Positions 25,642 through 34,651 of a stretch of 64,000 nucleotides of DNA are shown in pieces (position 1 is the first letter of the stretch; every line of letters begins with the position of its first letter). The notes beneath the pieces are model-generated. The model did not search any database. It worked only from the letters and a program-made list of their open reading frames with translations, and was not told the DNA's origin. Both the position numbers and the translations under genes were made by a program. Source of the stretch: Falsochrobactrum tianjinense (GTDB lineage: Bacteria; Pseudomonadota; Alphaproteobacteria; Rhizobiales; Rhizobiaceae). The stretch lies in NCBI RefSeq assembly GCF_019100495.1, contig NZ_JAHRVA010000003.1:248001-312000 (forward strand). The letters are read 5' to 3'.

Positions 25642-26502
25642 TCAGTTTTCTTTCGCAAGTCGCGGATCGACAAGATCGCGCAGGCCGTCGCCGACAAGTT
25701 GCAGCGAGAGAACGGAAAAGACGATTGCCAAGCCCGGAAATAGCATCAGCCATGGTGCATTGTTCATATATTCGCGGCCCGATGCGAGCATCGTACCCCA
25801 GGTCGGCATGTCGACAGAAACACCGACACCGAGGAATGACAGACTTGCCTCAGCCAGCATCGCGGACGCGAAAACGAATGTCGCCTGCACCAGAATGGGA
25901 GATGCCAGATTGAGAAGCACATGGCGCAGCAATATCTGCCATGTCGGTAAGCCAAGCCCGATTGCCGCTTCGATATATGGCATTTCGCGTATTACCAGTG
26001 TCGAACCGCGCACGATACGCGCCAGACGCGGCGCATAGGTTATCCCAAGCGCAATGATCACGGTCATGACCGACGGCCCAAGGGCAGCGACCAGTGCGAT
26101 GGCCAGCAGAATATCGGGAAAGGACATCATCGCATCAAGCAGCCGTGAAATTGGTGCATCGAGTTTACGGAAATATCCAGCCATAACACCGAGAATGACA
26201 CCAAGGACTGTCGAGATGGCAACGACACCGAGGCTGACCAGCAAGGATACGCGCCCTGCATAGATTGCCCGCGAAAAGATATCGCGTCCGAATTCATCGG
26301 TGCCGAAGAAGTGCGACCAGGAAGGTTCCTGTAGCTTGTTGGCGATGGAAAGCTTGTTGGGTGCATAGGGCGCGACCCACGGCGCAAGCAGCGCGGCCAA
26401 CACCACCGTCAGCAGGATGAGCGCGCCAAGAAGAATTGCACGATTGCCAACCAGGCGGCGCATGCCGCTCGCAAATGGCATGGTCAGGGAAGCGAGTGTC
26501 AC
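25642..26502 (-). CDS. Dipeptide-type ABC transporter permease, DppC family
   Basis: 286 residues. The N-terminal helix and HFFGTDEFGRDIFSRAIYAGRVSLLVSLGVV signature are typical of DppC/OppC, as is the EAA loop EAAIGLGLPTWQILLRHVLLNLASPILVQ. Ends with LQLVGDGLRDLVDPRL. Coupled by ATGA to dppB. It forms the transmembrane channel with DppB for peptides or related solutes. Confidence 0.93.
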   Translation of the reverse strand: MTLASLTMPFASGMRRLVGNRAILLGALILLTVVLAALLAPWVAPYAPNKLSIANKLQEPSWSHFFGTDEFGRDIFSRAIYAGRVSLLVSLGVVAISTVLGVILGVMAGYFRKLDAPISRLLDAMMSFPDILLAIALVAALGPSVMTVIIALGITYAPRLARIVRGSTLVIREMPYIEAAIGLGLPTWQILLRHVLLNLASPILVQATFVFASAMLAEASLSFLGVGVSVDMPTWGTMLASGREYMNNAPWLMLFPGLAIVFSVLSLQLVGDGLRDLVDPRLAKEN

Positions 26503-27449
26503 AGGCGTACCCTCGGATCTACAAGAATGTAAAGCATGTCGACCAGAAAATTGATCAGCACATAGATGGCGGCTACGACAAGCAAGGTACCCTGAATAAC
26601 GGGGTAATCGCGGCGCAGCACGGCAGAGACTACCAGATTGCCGATGCCCGGTAGGCCAAAGACGGTCTCGGTTACCACCGCACCTGCAACAAGCATGGCG
26701 ATAGAAAGACCGATAACGGTAATGATCGGTACGAGCGCATTCTTGAAAGCGTGCTTTAGAATGACACGACGCTCACTGGCTCCTTTGGCGCGCGCGGTCC
26801 GTACATAATCGTCGCCCAGAACATCCAGCATGGCAGCGCGCGTAAAACGTGTGATGAGGGCGGAGTTGACCACGCCCAGCGCGACGGCAGGCAATATGAG
26901 ATGCTGAAGCCTGATTAGAAAGCCTGTATCAGGACCGCCATAACCGGAAGCAGGCAGCCAGCCATACTGGACGGCAAAAACCTGAATGAGGATCAGTCCA
27001 AGCCAGAAGCTGGGAACGCTTGCTGCAATCATTGTCAGAGTGACAACCGACTGATCAAAGAAAGTACCGCGTTTCACTGCCGACAGCACCCCTACCGGCA
27101 GAGCGATCAGTACTGCAATCAGGATGGAGAAAAGTGTCAGGAAAAACGTCGGTTCTGCACGGGAAGCCAGTGCCTGCGTTACAGGCTGGTTGAGAAATAT
27201 GGACTGACCCAGATCACCCTGAAATATGCCCAGAACAAACTGACCATATTGCATAAGAAGCGGCGCGTCCAATCCCATTCGCGCGCGCAGATCCGCGATG
27301 TCCTGCGGGGTCGCATCCGACCCCAGCATCACCGCTGCCGGATCGCCCGGTGTGACCCGGACAATGACGAATACGACTGTTACGACCAGGGCAAGTACGA
27401 CAACCATACCCATCAGACGGTGTAAGAGTGCCCGAGCGATCCTGAGCAT
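26499..27449 (-). CDS. Dipeptide-type ABC transporter permease, DppB family
   Basis: 316 residues, about six helices. DppB/OppB features: N-terminal VVTVVFVIVRVTPGDPAAVMLG, the loop DYVRTARAKGASERRVILKHAFKNALVPIITVIGL (EAA motif) and C-terminal INFLVDMLYILVDPRVRL. It is ten bases after the binding-protein gene and overlaps dppC by four. Confidence 0.93.
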   Translation of the reverse strand: MLRIARALLHRLMGMVVVLALVVTVVFVIVRVTPGDPAAVMLGSDATPQDIADLRARMGLDAPLLMQYGQFVLGIFQGDLGQSIFLNQPVTQALASRAEPTFFLTLFSILIAVLIALPVGVLSAVKRGTFFDQSVVTLTMIAASVPSFWLGLILIQVFAVQYGWLPASGYGGPDTGFLIRLQHLILPAVALGVVNSALITRFTRAAMLDVLGDDYVRTARAKGASERRVILKHAFKNALVPIITVIGLSIAMLVAGAVVTETVFGLPGIGNLVVSAVLRRDYPVIQGTLLVVAAIYVLINFLVDMLYILVDPRVRL

Positions 27450-27459
27450 AATCAGTGCC

Positions 27460-28977
27460 TCACTTTGCCGGGGTTACATTCCAGAAATGCGGCCAATAGG
27501 TTGGCGTATAGTCCGAAATGGTGTTCGCAAGTCCGGACAGCGAATTGAAGTTGCCAACCTTATAAAGCGGCGCGTCATCATAGATAGCGGTCTGGATACC
27601 GTCCCATGCTTTCTGCTTGGCTTCGTCAGTCGTCGCGTCCATATAGTCGGCAATAGCTTTGGCCTTCTGATCCGAGACATACCAGCCGGGATAGGAATCG
27701 GTGATGGTATTGATTGTCGTCGGATCGCCGGGGAAGTTGGAGTGGGTAATGAAAATATCCCATTGCTTTGAATCCGCGCGGCGTGTTGTGAGTGTGGCCC
27801 AATCCACCACCTGCAAATCCACCTTGAAGCCAGCAGCTTCCAGATAGGCTTTCGCCACTTCACCAATCTTGTAATGGAACTCATACTGGCGGCTGGTCAG
27901 CAAACGGATCGGGGTGCCGTCATAGCCGGCATCCTCAAGAAGCTTTGCCGCAGTTTCCGGATCGCCATCGCCGTAACGCACAACTCCTGCTTCCGTATGC
28001 CAGAAGGAGCCTTCCGGGAAGATCGATCCGTCGACACTATAGAAGCGATCATCCGAGAATGCCGCGAGCATCATGTCGGAGGCGTTGAGCGCGGCCTGAA
28101 CTGCCTGACGCAACTCCTTTTTGACCAGAACGCCTTCCTTCATGTTCATATTCAGCGAGGCCCAGCCCGAATTCTCGAAGATGACGGGCTTTGCGTTGCC
28201 GCTTTCTTCGATGCGCTCATAGGCGCTCACAGGGAGCGAGTCCGCAAAATCGAACTGGCCGGAAATCAGGCCCTCCACACGGGTATTGGCATCCGGCACC
28301 GGAATGAAATGCAGTTCTTTTGCAATGGCTTCACGCTTGCCCGCATAATTGCTCGGTTCGCCTTCCGGCGATTTATAATCATCGAAACGCACAAGCTGGG
28401 TATACTGATCTGGCTTGCGCTCTTTAAGCGCATAAGGGCCCGTTCCGATAAACTGGGTTAGTGTATCGGCCACCGTTTCCGATGGAATGATGACCGAGGC
28501 TTGCGAAAGCGTAGCGAGAAGCGGCGCATAACGCGATTTGAGCTTGATGACCACCGCATGGTCGCCATCCTCGCTCAGGCTGTCGACGATCCCGGCGACC
28601 TGCTTGCCTTTGGAGTTGATCTCCATCCAGCGCTTGAGTGAGGCAACCACATCCTTTGCATCAAAATCGCTGCCATCGTGGAATTTTATTCCTTCGCGAA
28701 GGGGAATCCGGTATTCTAGACCGTCTTCGGATATTTTTGGCATGTCGGCCGCAAGTAGCGGCACTGACTTCCATTGCTGATCATAGGTGTAAAGCGTCTC
28801 GAAAATATGCTGATCAATGGTCAGGACAATATCGGTCGGCGTTTGCATCACGTCGAGCGAGGGCGGCTCGCCAATAGTTGCAATGGTCAGGACGCCATCG
28901 GGAGCCTGAGCCATCGCCAATGCGCTCGAATAAAGCAGTGCTGCTCCCGTCGCTGCAAGTAAGAACCTTTTTTTCAT
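27460..28977 (-). CDS. Peptide-type ABC transporter periplasmic binding protein (SBP_bac_5 family)
   Basis: 505 residues from 28977 (MKKRFLLAATGAALLYSSALAMA signal peptide); the frame extends upstream into the peptidase gene but lacks a better start. DppA/OppA-type fold with IATIGEPPSLDVMQTPT, IFETLYTYDQQWKSVPLLAADMP and GLEYRIPLREGIKFHDGSDFDAKDVVASLKRW. Such proteins bind peptides, opines, glycosides or nickel chelates. The neighbours (M81 peptidase, D-threonine-aldolase-like enzyme, RidA) suggest a peptide or modified amino acid. Confidence 0.91.
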   Translation of the reverse strand: MKKRFLLAATGAALLYSSALAMAQAPDGVLTIATIGEPPSLDVMQTPTDIVLTIDQHIFETLYTYDQQWKSVPLLAADMPKISEDGLEYRIPLREGIKFHDGSDFDAKDVVASLKRWMEINSKGKQVAGIVDSLSEDGDHAVVIKLKSRYAPLLATLSQASVIIPSETVADTLTQFIGTGPYALKERKPDQYTQLVRFDDYKSPEGEPSNYAGKREAIAKELHFIPVPDANTRVEGLISGQFDFADSLPVSAYERIEESGNAKPVIFENSGWASLNMNMKEGVLVKKELRQAVQAALNASDMMLAAFSDDRFYSVDGSIFPEGSFWHTEAGVVRYGDGDPETAAKLLEDAGYDGTPIRLLTSRQYEFHYKIGEVAKAYLEAAGFKVDLQVVDWATLTTRRADSKQWDIFITHSNFPGDPTTINTITDSYPGWYVSDQKAKAIADYMDATTDEAKQKAWDGIQTAIYDDAPLYKVGNFNSLSGLANTISDYTPTYWPHFWNVTPAK

Positions 28978-29020
28978 TTCAAATCCCCTTTTTGAGCAGA
29001 CCCTCCAATGGTCTGCGTTG

Positions 29021-30499
29021 TTAGTCCAGTCCCAGTGGGTCGGCAACGCGCGGCCAAAGCTCAAGACTAGCCTTTCGATAAGGTGTGACCGCTGGATTTG
29101 TCGGATAAGATGTTGGTGCGGCTATATAAACGATCTCCGATGCGATCGGTTGAAAACCCGCCTGGAAATGATTGGTTGATTTGACAAGCAGGACATCTTT
29201 GCTCGTAAAATCAATGCCGAGATTGGAAAAAATATCCGGCTCGTAGGTCTGCGACCGGCTCGTGATAAGGATGATGTCGATCTGCGTGCCAATCGGGCGT
29301 ATGACCGCTACGCGGCCAAGGTTGACGCGGCTGTTGCGAAAACTTTGCCAGCCTGCATCCATCACCTTGTGGATGGTTATCCGCATATCGAGCGGCTCGC
29401 CGCCCTGCCATGAAGATTTTCCGCCGATGCGGATTTCCAGTTCCGCGCCTTCACCAGCAGCGTGACAGAAGGAAACGGCGACCGGATCCCAGATGGTGGC
29501 GACGGCAAAGTTATCCATTTCGCGCTCCAGCATACGGCGCAAAATATAGGTGGCGTCACCGGCGACGCCGCCGCCTGGATTGTCCCATATATCGGAAATG
29601 ACCACCGGGCGCGACGGGTTGCTCTCTCGCACGGCGAGAACATGGTCCAGCCCCGTTTCCGTATCGAACATCGGCATGGCCGTCAGTTTGCGCATACGAT
29701 AAAGTTCATGGCCCAGTTCTTGTGCGAGCCGATCCCCTTTGGCCTTGTCGTTATCGCTCACGACAACGATCCGGGAGCCCATTTCCGGTGCATCTCCGGC
29801 CATGAAACCATGGATTACAGAGATCGATAAAATGCCGTTCTTGCCCTGCATGGCCGCAAGGCGGTCGACAAAAGAACGCATTGGTTCGCGGTTGGTCGGA
29901 TAAATCGTGATCATGCGACAATCGAAGGTCGATATTACCGGCTTGATTTCCCCGCGCAGCGTCCTCAAGGCCAGTTCGACCACATGCTCGCCACGTTCCT
30001 CGAAGTCCGTATGCGGAAATTCGAGGAACGAAGCCATGATATCCAGATTAGCTAGCCGCTTTGCCGTCAGATGGCTATGCGGGTCGAATTCGGCAGCGAT
30101 GAGGACGTCCGGCCCGACAATTTCACGAACCCGGCTAAGCAGATCCCCTTCGGGATCATCGTAACCCTGCGCAACCATCGCACCATGGAGGCCGAGCACA
30201 ACACCATCGACCGGCAGGGCTGCTCTGAGATCGTCAAGGATCGTATCGCGCAATGTCTCGTATGCCTGGCGCTGAATGAGACCCGCAGGCTCGGCCCAGC
30301 AGGAAATGCCTTCGATGACCGTGAAGCCTTCAGTTTTACCGCGCCGGCGCAGGATCGGCACAACGGAAGAGCATAGTGTCGGCGTATCCGGATGCTGTCC
30401 CGGTCCGGCATAAAAAGCAGCCTTGAACGAATCCATATCCGTGGGAACAGGGGAGAAAGTGTTGGTTTCGGTCGCCAGGGAAGCCGTGAAAATGCGCAT
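29021..30499 (-). CDS. M81 family metallopeptidase (MlrC-like)
   Basis: 492 residues. The family opening MRIFTASLATETNTFSPVPTD, the zinc-site candidates LGLHGAMVAQGYDDPEGDLL and EFDPHSHLTAK, and VISDIWDNPGGGVAGDATYILRRML are all M81 features; MlrC cleaves a linear microcystin breakdown peptide, but most members are uncharacterised and travel with Dpp-type transporters. It is 43 bp upstream of the binding-protein gene. Probably a cytoplasmic hydrolase of the imported peptide-like substrate. It is preceded by a 466-bp control region. Confidence 0.88.
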   Translation of the reverse strand: MRIFTASLATETNTFSPVPTDMDSFKAAFYAGPGQHPDTPTLCSSVVPILRRRGKTEGFTVIEGISCWAEPAGLIQRQAYETLRDTILDDLRAALPVDGVVLGLHGAMVAQGYDDPEGDLLSRVREIVGPDVLIAAEFDPHSHLTAKRLANLDIMASFLEFPHTDFEERGEHVVELALRTLRGEIKPVISTFDCRMITIYPTNREPMRSFVDRLAAMQGKNGILSISVIHGFMAGDAPEMGSRIVVVSDNDKAKGDRLAQELGHELYRMRKLTAMPMFDTETGLDHVLAVRESNPSRPVVISDIWDNPGGGVAGDATYILRRMLEREMDNFAVATIWDPVAVSFCHAAGEGAELEIRIGGKSSWQGGEPLDMRITIHKVMDAGWQSFRNSRVNLGRVAVIRPIGTQIDIILITSRSQTYEPDIFSNLGIDFTSKDVLLVKSTNHFQAGFQPIASEIVYIAAPTSYPTNPAVTPYRKASLELWPRVADPLGLD

Positions 30500-30755
30500 G
30501 GTTCAAATCCGGAAGTCCGCGAAAGTGGGCGAAAATTGCTGCGCAATTTCCAGGGGTCTATGCCGCATTGTCGGTAGATGGCCGGCATATTCCGATCATC
30601 TGATGCGGCGGATCATAAAAGAAGCAAGGAGCAGTCTGTTTCTATGTTCGCCCTGTCATTATTCATTGTAATTTATTTTCCGAATAATGCGATCTAAAGC
30701 GGCTTTGTCAACTATTATCAGGGAAATTTGCGAAACAAGTGTATTTTTATGAAAA

Positions 30756-30778
30756 TTTATGAAATTGATTTTCATAAA
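30756..30778. promoter_or_regulatory. Candidate RpiR operator upstream of the M81-dpp operon
   Basis: TTTATGAAA-ttgat-TTTCATAAA: perfect nine-base arms, five-base spacer. Its core GAAA-N5-TTTC is the same as in the palindrome next to the rpiR start (32167-32183), and GAAA-N-TTTC cores are typical of RpiR/MurR-type regulators. Confidence 0.65.
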
Positions 30779-30881
30779 CTGCCTGAAGACTCTGTCTGAG
30801 CAGGCGCAAAATCATGAGCCTACGCAAAGGCTTCCCGGTGGCGGTGTGGGATGCTTGCCGAAGGCGGCATCCGTGCAAATG

Positions 30882-30913
30882 AAAAAAGAGCCCGAATATC
30901 GGGCTCTTTTTTT
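30882..30913 (-). terminator. Rho-independent terminator after the D-threonine-aldolase-like gene
   Basis: GAGCCCGA-ata-TCGGGCTC stem flanked by AAAAAA on the left and TTTTTTT on the right, 53 bp past the stop of the leftward PLP-enzyme gene. The symmetry lets it work in both directions. It separates that gene from the peptidase-dpp operon, which therefore needs its own promoter. Confidence 0.85.
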
Positions 30914-30965
30914 CACGGTTTTTACAAACCATTTCGACACGCGGGAGGGAAAATCCCGCGCACGT

Positions 30966-32054
30966 TCACCATACTGTTCCGCGTGCGGCGACTTTTTCTA
31001 CGCGCGTCACCCTGCCGTTGCGATGGAAAACCATATGATCGAACAGATTGCTCACAACACAGGTATGGTTCGGAATGACCCGGACCACCGTGCCCACGGG
31101 CGCAAACTCCGCTTCGCATTGCGAAAGGTCGACCACCGCATGCTCTTCCGACAGCGAAACGATGCGCGCGCCTTCATACCCTTCAATAAGACCGTGATCC
31201 TCAAAACCCAGCAAATCGGAGGTGAGCGCTTTTGAACCGCAGTCCAGTACTGCCCGGTTTGGGGCCGGTTTGGACACTACCGTTGCGAGGATATGCATGG
31301 CGACGTCATTAATGGTGCAATGCCCGGCACGCACCATGCTGCGATCATTATAGACATAAGTACCCGCCCGGTGTTCCGTTGCGGAAGGCACCAGATGCGC
31401 TCGATAGAGATCCGGCGAGCCGCCATTGGATCGAATTGGACATTTAATCTCTTTCGCGGCCAGCTTGCTCATCGTATCAGTGATGAAGTTCTCGACCTGG
31501 GTAGCACCTCCAGCAGCGGGATAAGTCAATATCCCGGCAAAACGCAGCCCTGGCTGCGATGTAATCTGTTCAGCCAGTTTTACAGTCGCATCCGGTGTCT
31601 GAACGCCGCAGCGCTTGCCGCCGGTGTCGCACTCGACGAGAATCGACAATGGCCGCGTCTCGTCGAAGGTCTGACCAAGACCTTCTATCACCGTTTCATT
31701 ATCGACAGTGACTTTCAGCCCGCCAATTCTGTCGTTCAGCGCTTTCAGTCGTGCCAGCTTGACGGAGCCGAGGATATTATAGGTAATCAGAATATCCTCG
31801 AAACCGGCGTCTGCGAAAACCTCGGCTTCTGTGACTTTCTGACAGTTGATGCCCGTGGCACCTGCCTTTATCTGCTGATGTGCGATAGGCGGAATTTTAT
31901 GTGTCTTGATGTGAGGGCGAAAGGCTTTGCCATGCTCATCGAAATAGGCTTGTGCGCGAGCAATATTTGAAGCGAGCCGGTTTTCGTCTATTACCGGCAT
32001 TGGCGTGGGAATATCTTCAACCGGTGTGCCGACTTCTGGCCAGGGAAACTGCAT
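30966..32054 (-). CDS. D-threonine aldolase-like PLP enzyme (alanine racemase N-terminal fold, DSD1-type)
   Basis: 362 residues with the start at 32054 (MQFPWPEVG), chosen because AAAGG lies eight bases upstream; an in-frame ATG 18 bp earlier lacks a site. The PLP-barrel motif FRPHIKTHK (about 45-53) holds the PLP lysine, and C-terminal features include the metal-type HAVVDLSQCEAEF and RVIPNHTCVVSNLFDHMVF, where the His and the Cys match the D-threonine aldolase/D-serine dehydratase family. It cleaves or dehydrates a D-3-hydroxy amino acid. It lies divergent from an RpiR regulator and upstream of a peptide-uptake operon with RidA. Confidence 0.85.
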   Translation of the reverse strand: MQFPWPEVGTPVEDIPTPMPVIDENRLASNIARAQAYFDEHGKAFRPHIKTHKIPPIAHQQIKAGATGINCQKVTEAEVFADAGFEDILITYNILGSVKLARLKALNDRIGGLKVTVDNETVIEGLGQTFDETRPLSILVECDTGGKRCGVQTPDATVKLAEQITSQPGLRFAGILTYPAAGGATQVENFITDTMSKLAAKEIKCPIRSNGGSPDLYRAHLVPSATEHRAGTYVYNDRSMVRAGHCTINDVAMHILATVVSKPAPNRAVLDCGSKALTSDLLGFEDHGLIEGYEGARIVSLSEEHAVVDLSQCEAEFAPVGTVVRVIPNHTCVVSNLFDHMVFHRNGRVTRVEKVAARGTVW

Positions 32055-32166
32055 TTGGACGCCTTTCTGCATAAAAACCCAACAGCCGATCAATGTGTTT
32101 ATTAATTCCTTGATCAGCGTTTTTTTAAAGCTACTATTCGTTCAAATGCATGAAATCTTTAGAGAA

Positions 32167-32183
32167 GTGAAACTTTTTTTCAC
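32167..32183. promoter_or_regulatory. Candidate RpiR operator between rpiR and the PLP-enzyme gene
   Basis: GTGAAA-ctttt-TTTCAC, six-base arms and a five-base spacer, inside the 175-bp divergent region. It shares TGAAA-N5-TTTCA with the site at 30756-30778 and would allow the regulator to control itself and the PLP enzyme. Confidence 0.6.
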
Positions 32184-32229
32184 GCGCGGAGGGTTGTCAT
32201 GCTTTGTTCTGTTCAAAACCGGAGCCCAG

Positions 32230-33093
32230 ATGGACGTTATACACGCCTTATCAGACAAGGAAGTCAAACTTTCTGGACTGGAGAAAAAACTTGCCGCCTT
32301 CGTGCTCGAAAATGTCGATTTTGTCGTCAATTCCTCGATTGGCGAACTGGCTGAGCAAGCGGGCGTTTCGCCTCCGACGGTTACGCGTTTTTGCAGACGC
32401 CTGGGTTGCCAAGGCTATTCTGACTTTAAAGTACAACTCGCAAAAATCACTTATGTGGGCTTGCGGTATCTTATGCCGGAAACCCAGACCAATACTGTCG
32501 AGGAAGTCGCAGAAGACATAATTACCAAAGCTCAGAATGCGCTTTTCCAACTGCATCGTCAGCTTGACCTGAAAGCATTAGAGCAGGCTGCACAACTACT
32601 GCGGGGCGCGGAATTCATTCAGGCGTTCGGCGCGACGGGCAATTCCGCCATGGTCGCGAATGAGTTGCATAACCGGCTGTTTCGTCTGGGTTGCCGCATC
32701 AATGCATCGACCGATCATAGCATGAATCATATGCTCTCGGCGGCGGCCCAGCCTGGCACTGTCGTGATAGGCTCATCGATTACCGGGCGTGACCGCGATC
32801 TGGTCCACTGCATGAATCTTCTGCGTGCACGCGCAATCCCCACCATTGCAATTACCCAGAGCAATTCACCGGTAGCACAGGCTTCCGATATCGTGATTGC
32901 AATCGATCTGGAGGAAGGGAAGAACATCTTCCGCCCTACCTCCACGCGTTTCGCCTATCTGGCGACTATCGATATTCTGGCAAACATGGTCGCCTATGCG
33001 GATCGTAATCGCGCGGTTCATATTCTAAGGCAAATAAAGCAAGAACTTGTGCGCTCCCGCGATGGCGATAACCGACAGGTACTTGGTGATTAA
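32230..33093 (+). CDS. MurR/RpiR family transcriptional regulator
   Basis: 287 residues when started at 32230 (MDVIHALSD), where GGAG lies five bases upstream and the length matches the family; upstream in-frame ATGs exist but have no ribosome site. N-terminal HTH_6 domain (SSIGELAEQAGVSPPTVTRFCRRLGCQGYSDFKVQLAK), then a SIS sugar-isomerase-fold effector domain (IQAFGATGNSAMVANELHNRLFRLG, TVVIGSSITGRDRDLVHCMNLLRA). RpiR proteins usually sense phosphosugars, but many sit with amino-acid operons. Likely regulator of the divergent PLP enzyme and the peptidase-dpp-ridA operon. Confidence 0.9.
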   Translation: MDVIHALSDKEVKLSGLEKKLAAFVLENVDFVVNSSIGELAEQAGVSPPTVTRFCRRLGCQGYSDFKVQLAKITYVGLRYLMPETQTNTVEEVAEDIITKAQNALFQLHRQLDLKALEQAAQLLRGAEFIQAFGATGNSAMVANELHNRLFRLGCRINASTDHSMNHMLSAAAQPGTVVIGSSITGRDRDLVHCMNLLRARAIPTIAITQSNSPVAQASDIVIAIDLEEGKNIFRPTSTRFAYLATIDILANMVAYADRNRAVHILRQIKQELVRSRDGDNRQVLGD

Positions 33094-33189
33094 TGGATGG
33101 ATACACCGCACACGGCAGTAAACTGCGTGCTCAAGCTTAATATGGCATCATGTTTCACACTGCGTCCGAAAAATAGCTGTCCATACGAC

Positions 33190-34359
33190 CTAAAGCCTTT
33201 TGTTCAAATTTAAACAATAATATGAGCATATAATCAATATTAGGCCAGTAATAGTAAAAACAGAAGAAACATCGAAATAAAGCAGAGTAATGGAGAATAA
33301 TGCCGACGGTGCGACCTGCGCCAAGTCGCGATACGTATTATATATTGGCACCAATCGTATTCTTTGGTGGGGGCGGACAGCCCGTAAGAAGGCTGCATTG
33401 CCGCCGCTGTCGACTGCACTGATTGCCAAGGATGCTCCGATAAGTAGCCCTACCGATAAAAGGGCATGTTCCTCATCCAGAAAGCTGGATAAGGCCGCCA
33501 AAATTCCACATATCATATATCCATAGAAAAAAGTAAGCCGGAGTCCATATCTTCGCGAGAATATTTGCCAAAACGGCGCTAATATTAATGTCGCTGAGCC
33601 GAGTGCAATAATAACTCCTCCTGCTGAATAACCATATCCGGCTTTTACCGCAAAGATCGGTGTATATACGACATAAACTTGCCACCACCAGGAGCGAACC
33701 ACGGCTAGAAGCCAAGCCAGCCTCAGCCGAGGTTGCGATGCAAATAAAAATACATCCTTGTAGCTTGGTAAAGCCAGCTTGATCGAAGGTGTGATCTTCC
33801 TGGCCGAGGGTATCAACAAGGCCATGGCGATGGGAACGGAAATGGCACAGATTCCACTGAGTGCAATTGGTATCCAGGTGCCATCCACATATATGGCCCA
33901 GCCTCCTATCAAAGGCCCCAGCAAATACGTGAAACCGGCGAATAGTATACGCCGTGACTCGAAGAATGATAAATCTCGCCTTTGTATGATCTGAGTTGTG
34001 TAAATATTGATAGCACTTTCAAAAAGCGTAAACATCAAGAATTGGAAAAGAAGTCCTGGAAATAATAAGTAAGGTTCGTGTGTAATAAAAGTTGCAGATG
34101 ACAATACACCAAATGCAGCGGCCAGGATTATTGAATGCCACAACCCAAGCTTGGAAATAATTTTTGGTAAGAAAATACTAAAAACAAGGCAAATTATGCT
34201 TGATGCAAGGTATAAGGTGCTCACATGGCTGGCTTGCCCGAAAAACTTGAGAGCGAGTATAGGGATCACTGCTACAACCGAAGTTCGTGCCAGCACCATA
34301 ATGGCGTAAACGACGGACAGGCTCCATTGCGATGATCTGGCTTCATATTCTGTATTCAT
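33190..34359 (-). CDS. MFS transporter
   Basis: 389 residues, about twelve hydrophobic helices, major facilitator type. The loop between helices 2 and 3 reads FLPKIISKLGLWHSI, a weak form of the MFS G-x-L-aD motif, and the second half has IFSRRYGLRLTFFYGY in the equivalent position. Drug-efflux or small-molecule export is the usual role of such short members, but nothing specifies the substrate. The gene is clearly richer in A+T than its neighbours and has no operon partner, which hints at later acquisition. Confidence 0.82.
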   Translation of the reverse strand: MNTEYEARSSQWSLSVVYAIMVLARTSVVAVIPILALKFFGQASHVSTLYLASSIICLVFSIFLPKIISKLGLWHSIILAAAFGVLSSATFITHEPYLLFPGLLFQFLMFTLFESAINIYTTQIIQRRDLSFFESRRILFAGFTYLLGPLIGGWAIYVDGTWIPIALSGICAISVPIAMALLIPSARKITPSIKLALPSYKDVFLFASQPRLRLAWLLAVVRSWWWQVYVVYTPIFAVKAGYGYSAGGVIIALGSATLILAPFWQIFSRRYGLRLTFFYGYMICGILAALSSFLDEEHALLSVGLLIGASLAISAVDSGGNAAFLRAVRPHQRIRLVPIYNTYRDLAQVAPSALFSITLLYFDVSSVFTITGLILIICSYYCLNLNKRL

Positions 34360-34513
34360 TGAGTCAGGAAGTTTCTACCATGCGGTTACTGGGATTTATT
34401 CCATAAAGCAGAAAATAATAATCCTGTACTTATAGTTCAATTCTGTACGCTGAGATATGGTTTAATAAGAATAAGTTTTGTTATCAGTGCGCATTACTTG
34501 GATATTGATCTGA

Positions 34514-34549
34514 GGCGATTCCAATTTTAATTGAACCATTGGAATCGCC
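34514..34549. repeat. Perfect 11-bp inverted repeat in the gap after the accessory island
   Basis: GGCGATTCCAA (34514-34524) and TTGGAATCGCC (34539-34549) with a 14-base A+T-rich loop. It lies in the 292-bp gap between the MFS gene start and the end of the saccharopine-dehydrogenase-like gene, so it may end the leftward island transcript or be a dispersed palindrome. Nothing else is visible in that gap. Confidence 0.65.
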
Positions 34550-34651
34550 CCATCCATTTTTACGCATTTCCGGGCGTGACGGTGCGGGAATAGAAATCAA
34601 TCCAGTGGTTGTTTCCGCCCCGTATGAGTATGTCTAAACGCGACACACGCT

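Larger units (their letters stand above)
30500..30965. other. Gene-free control region between the M81 peptidase start and the PLP enzyme gene end
   Basis: This 466-bp stretch carries no credible gene. It holds the perfect palindrome at 30756-30778 (candidate RpiR operator), the terminator at 30882-30913 for the upstream PLP-enzyme gene, and A+T-rich DNA at about 30640-30780 (for example TTTCCGAATAATGCGATCTA) suited to a promoter for the leftward peptidase-dpp-ridA operon. The peptidase start at 30499 has no strong ribosome site. I see no small RNA or second gene. Confidence 0.6.
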
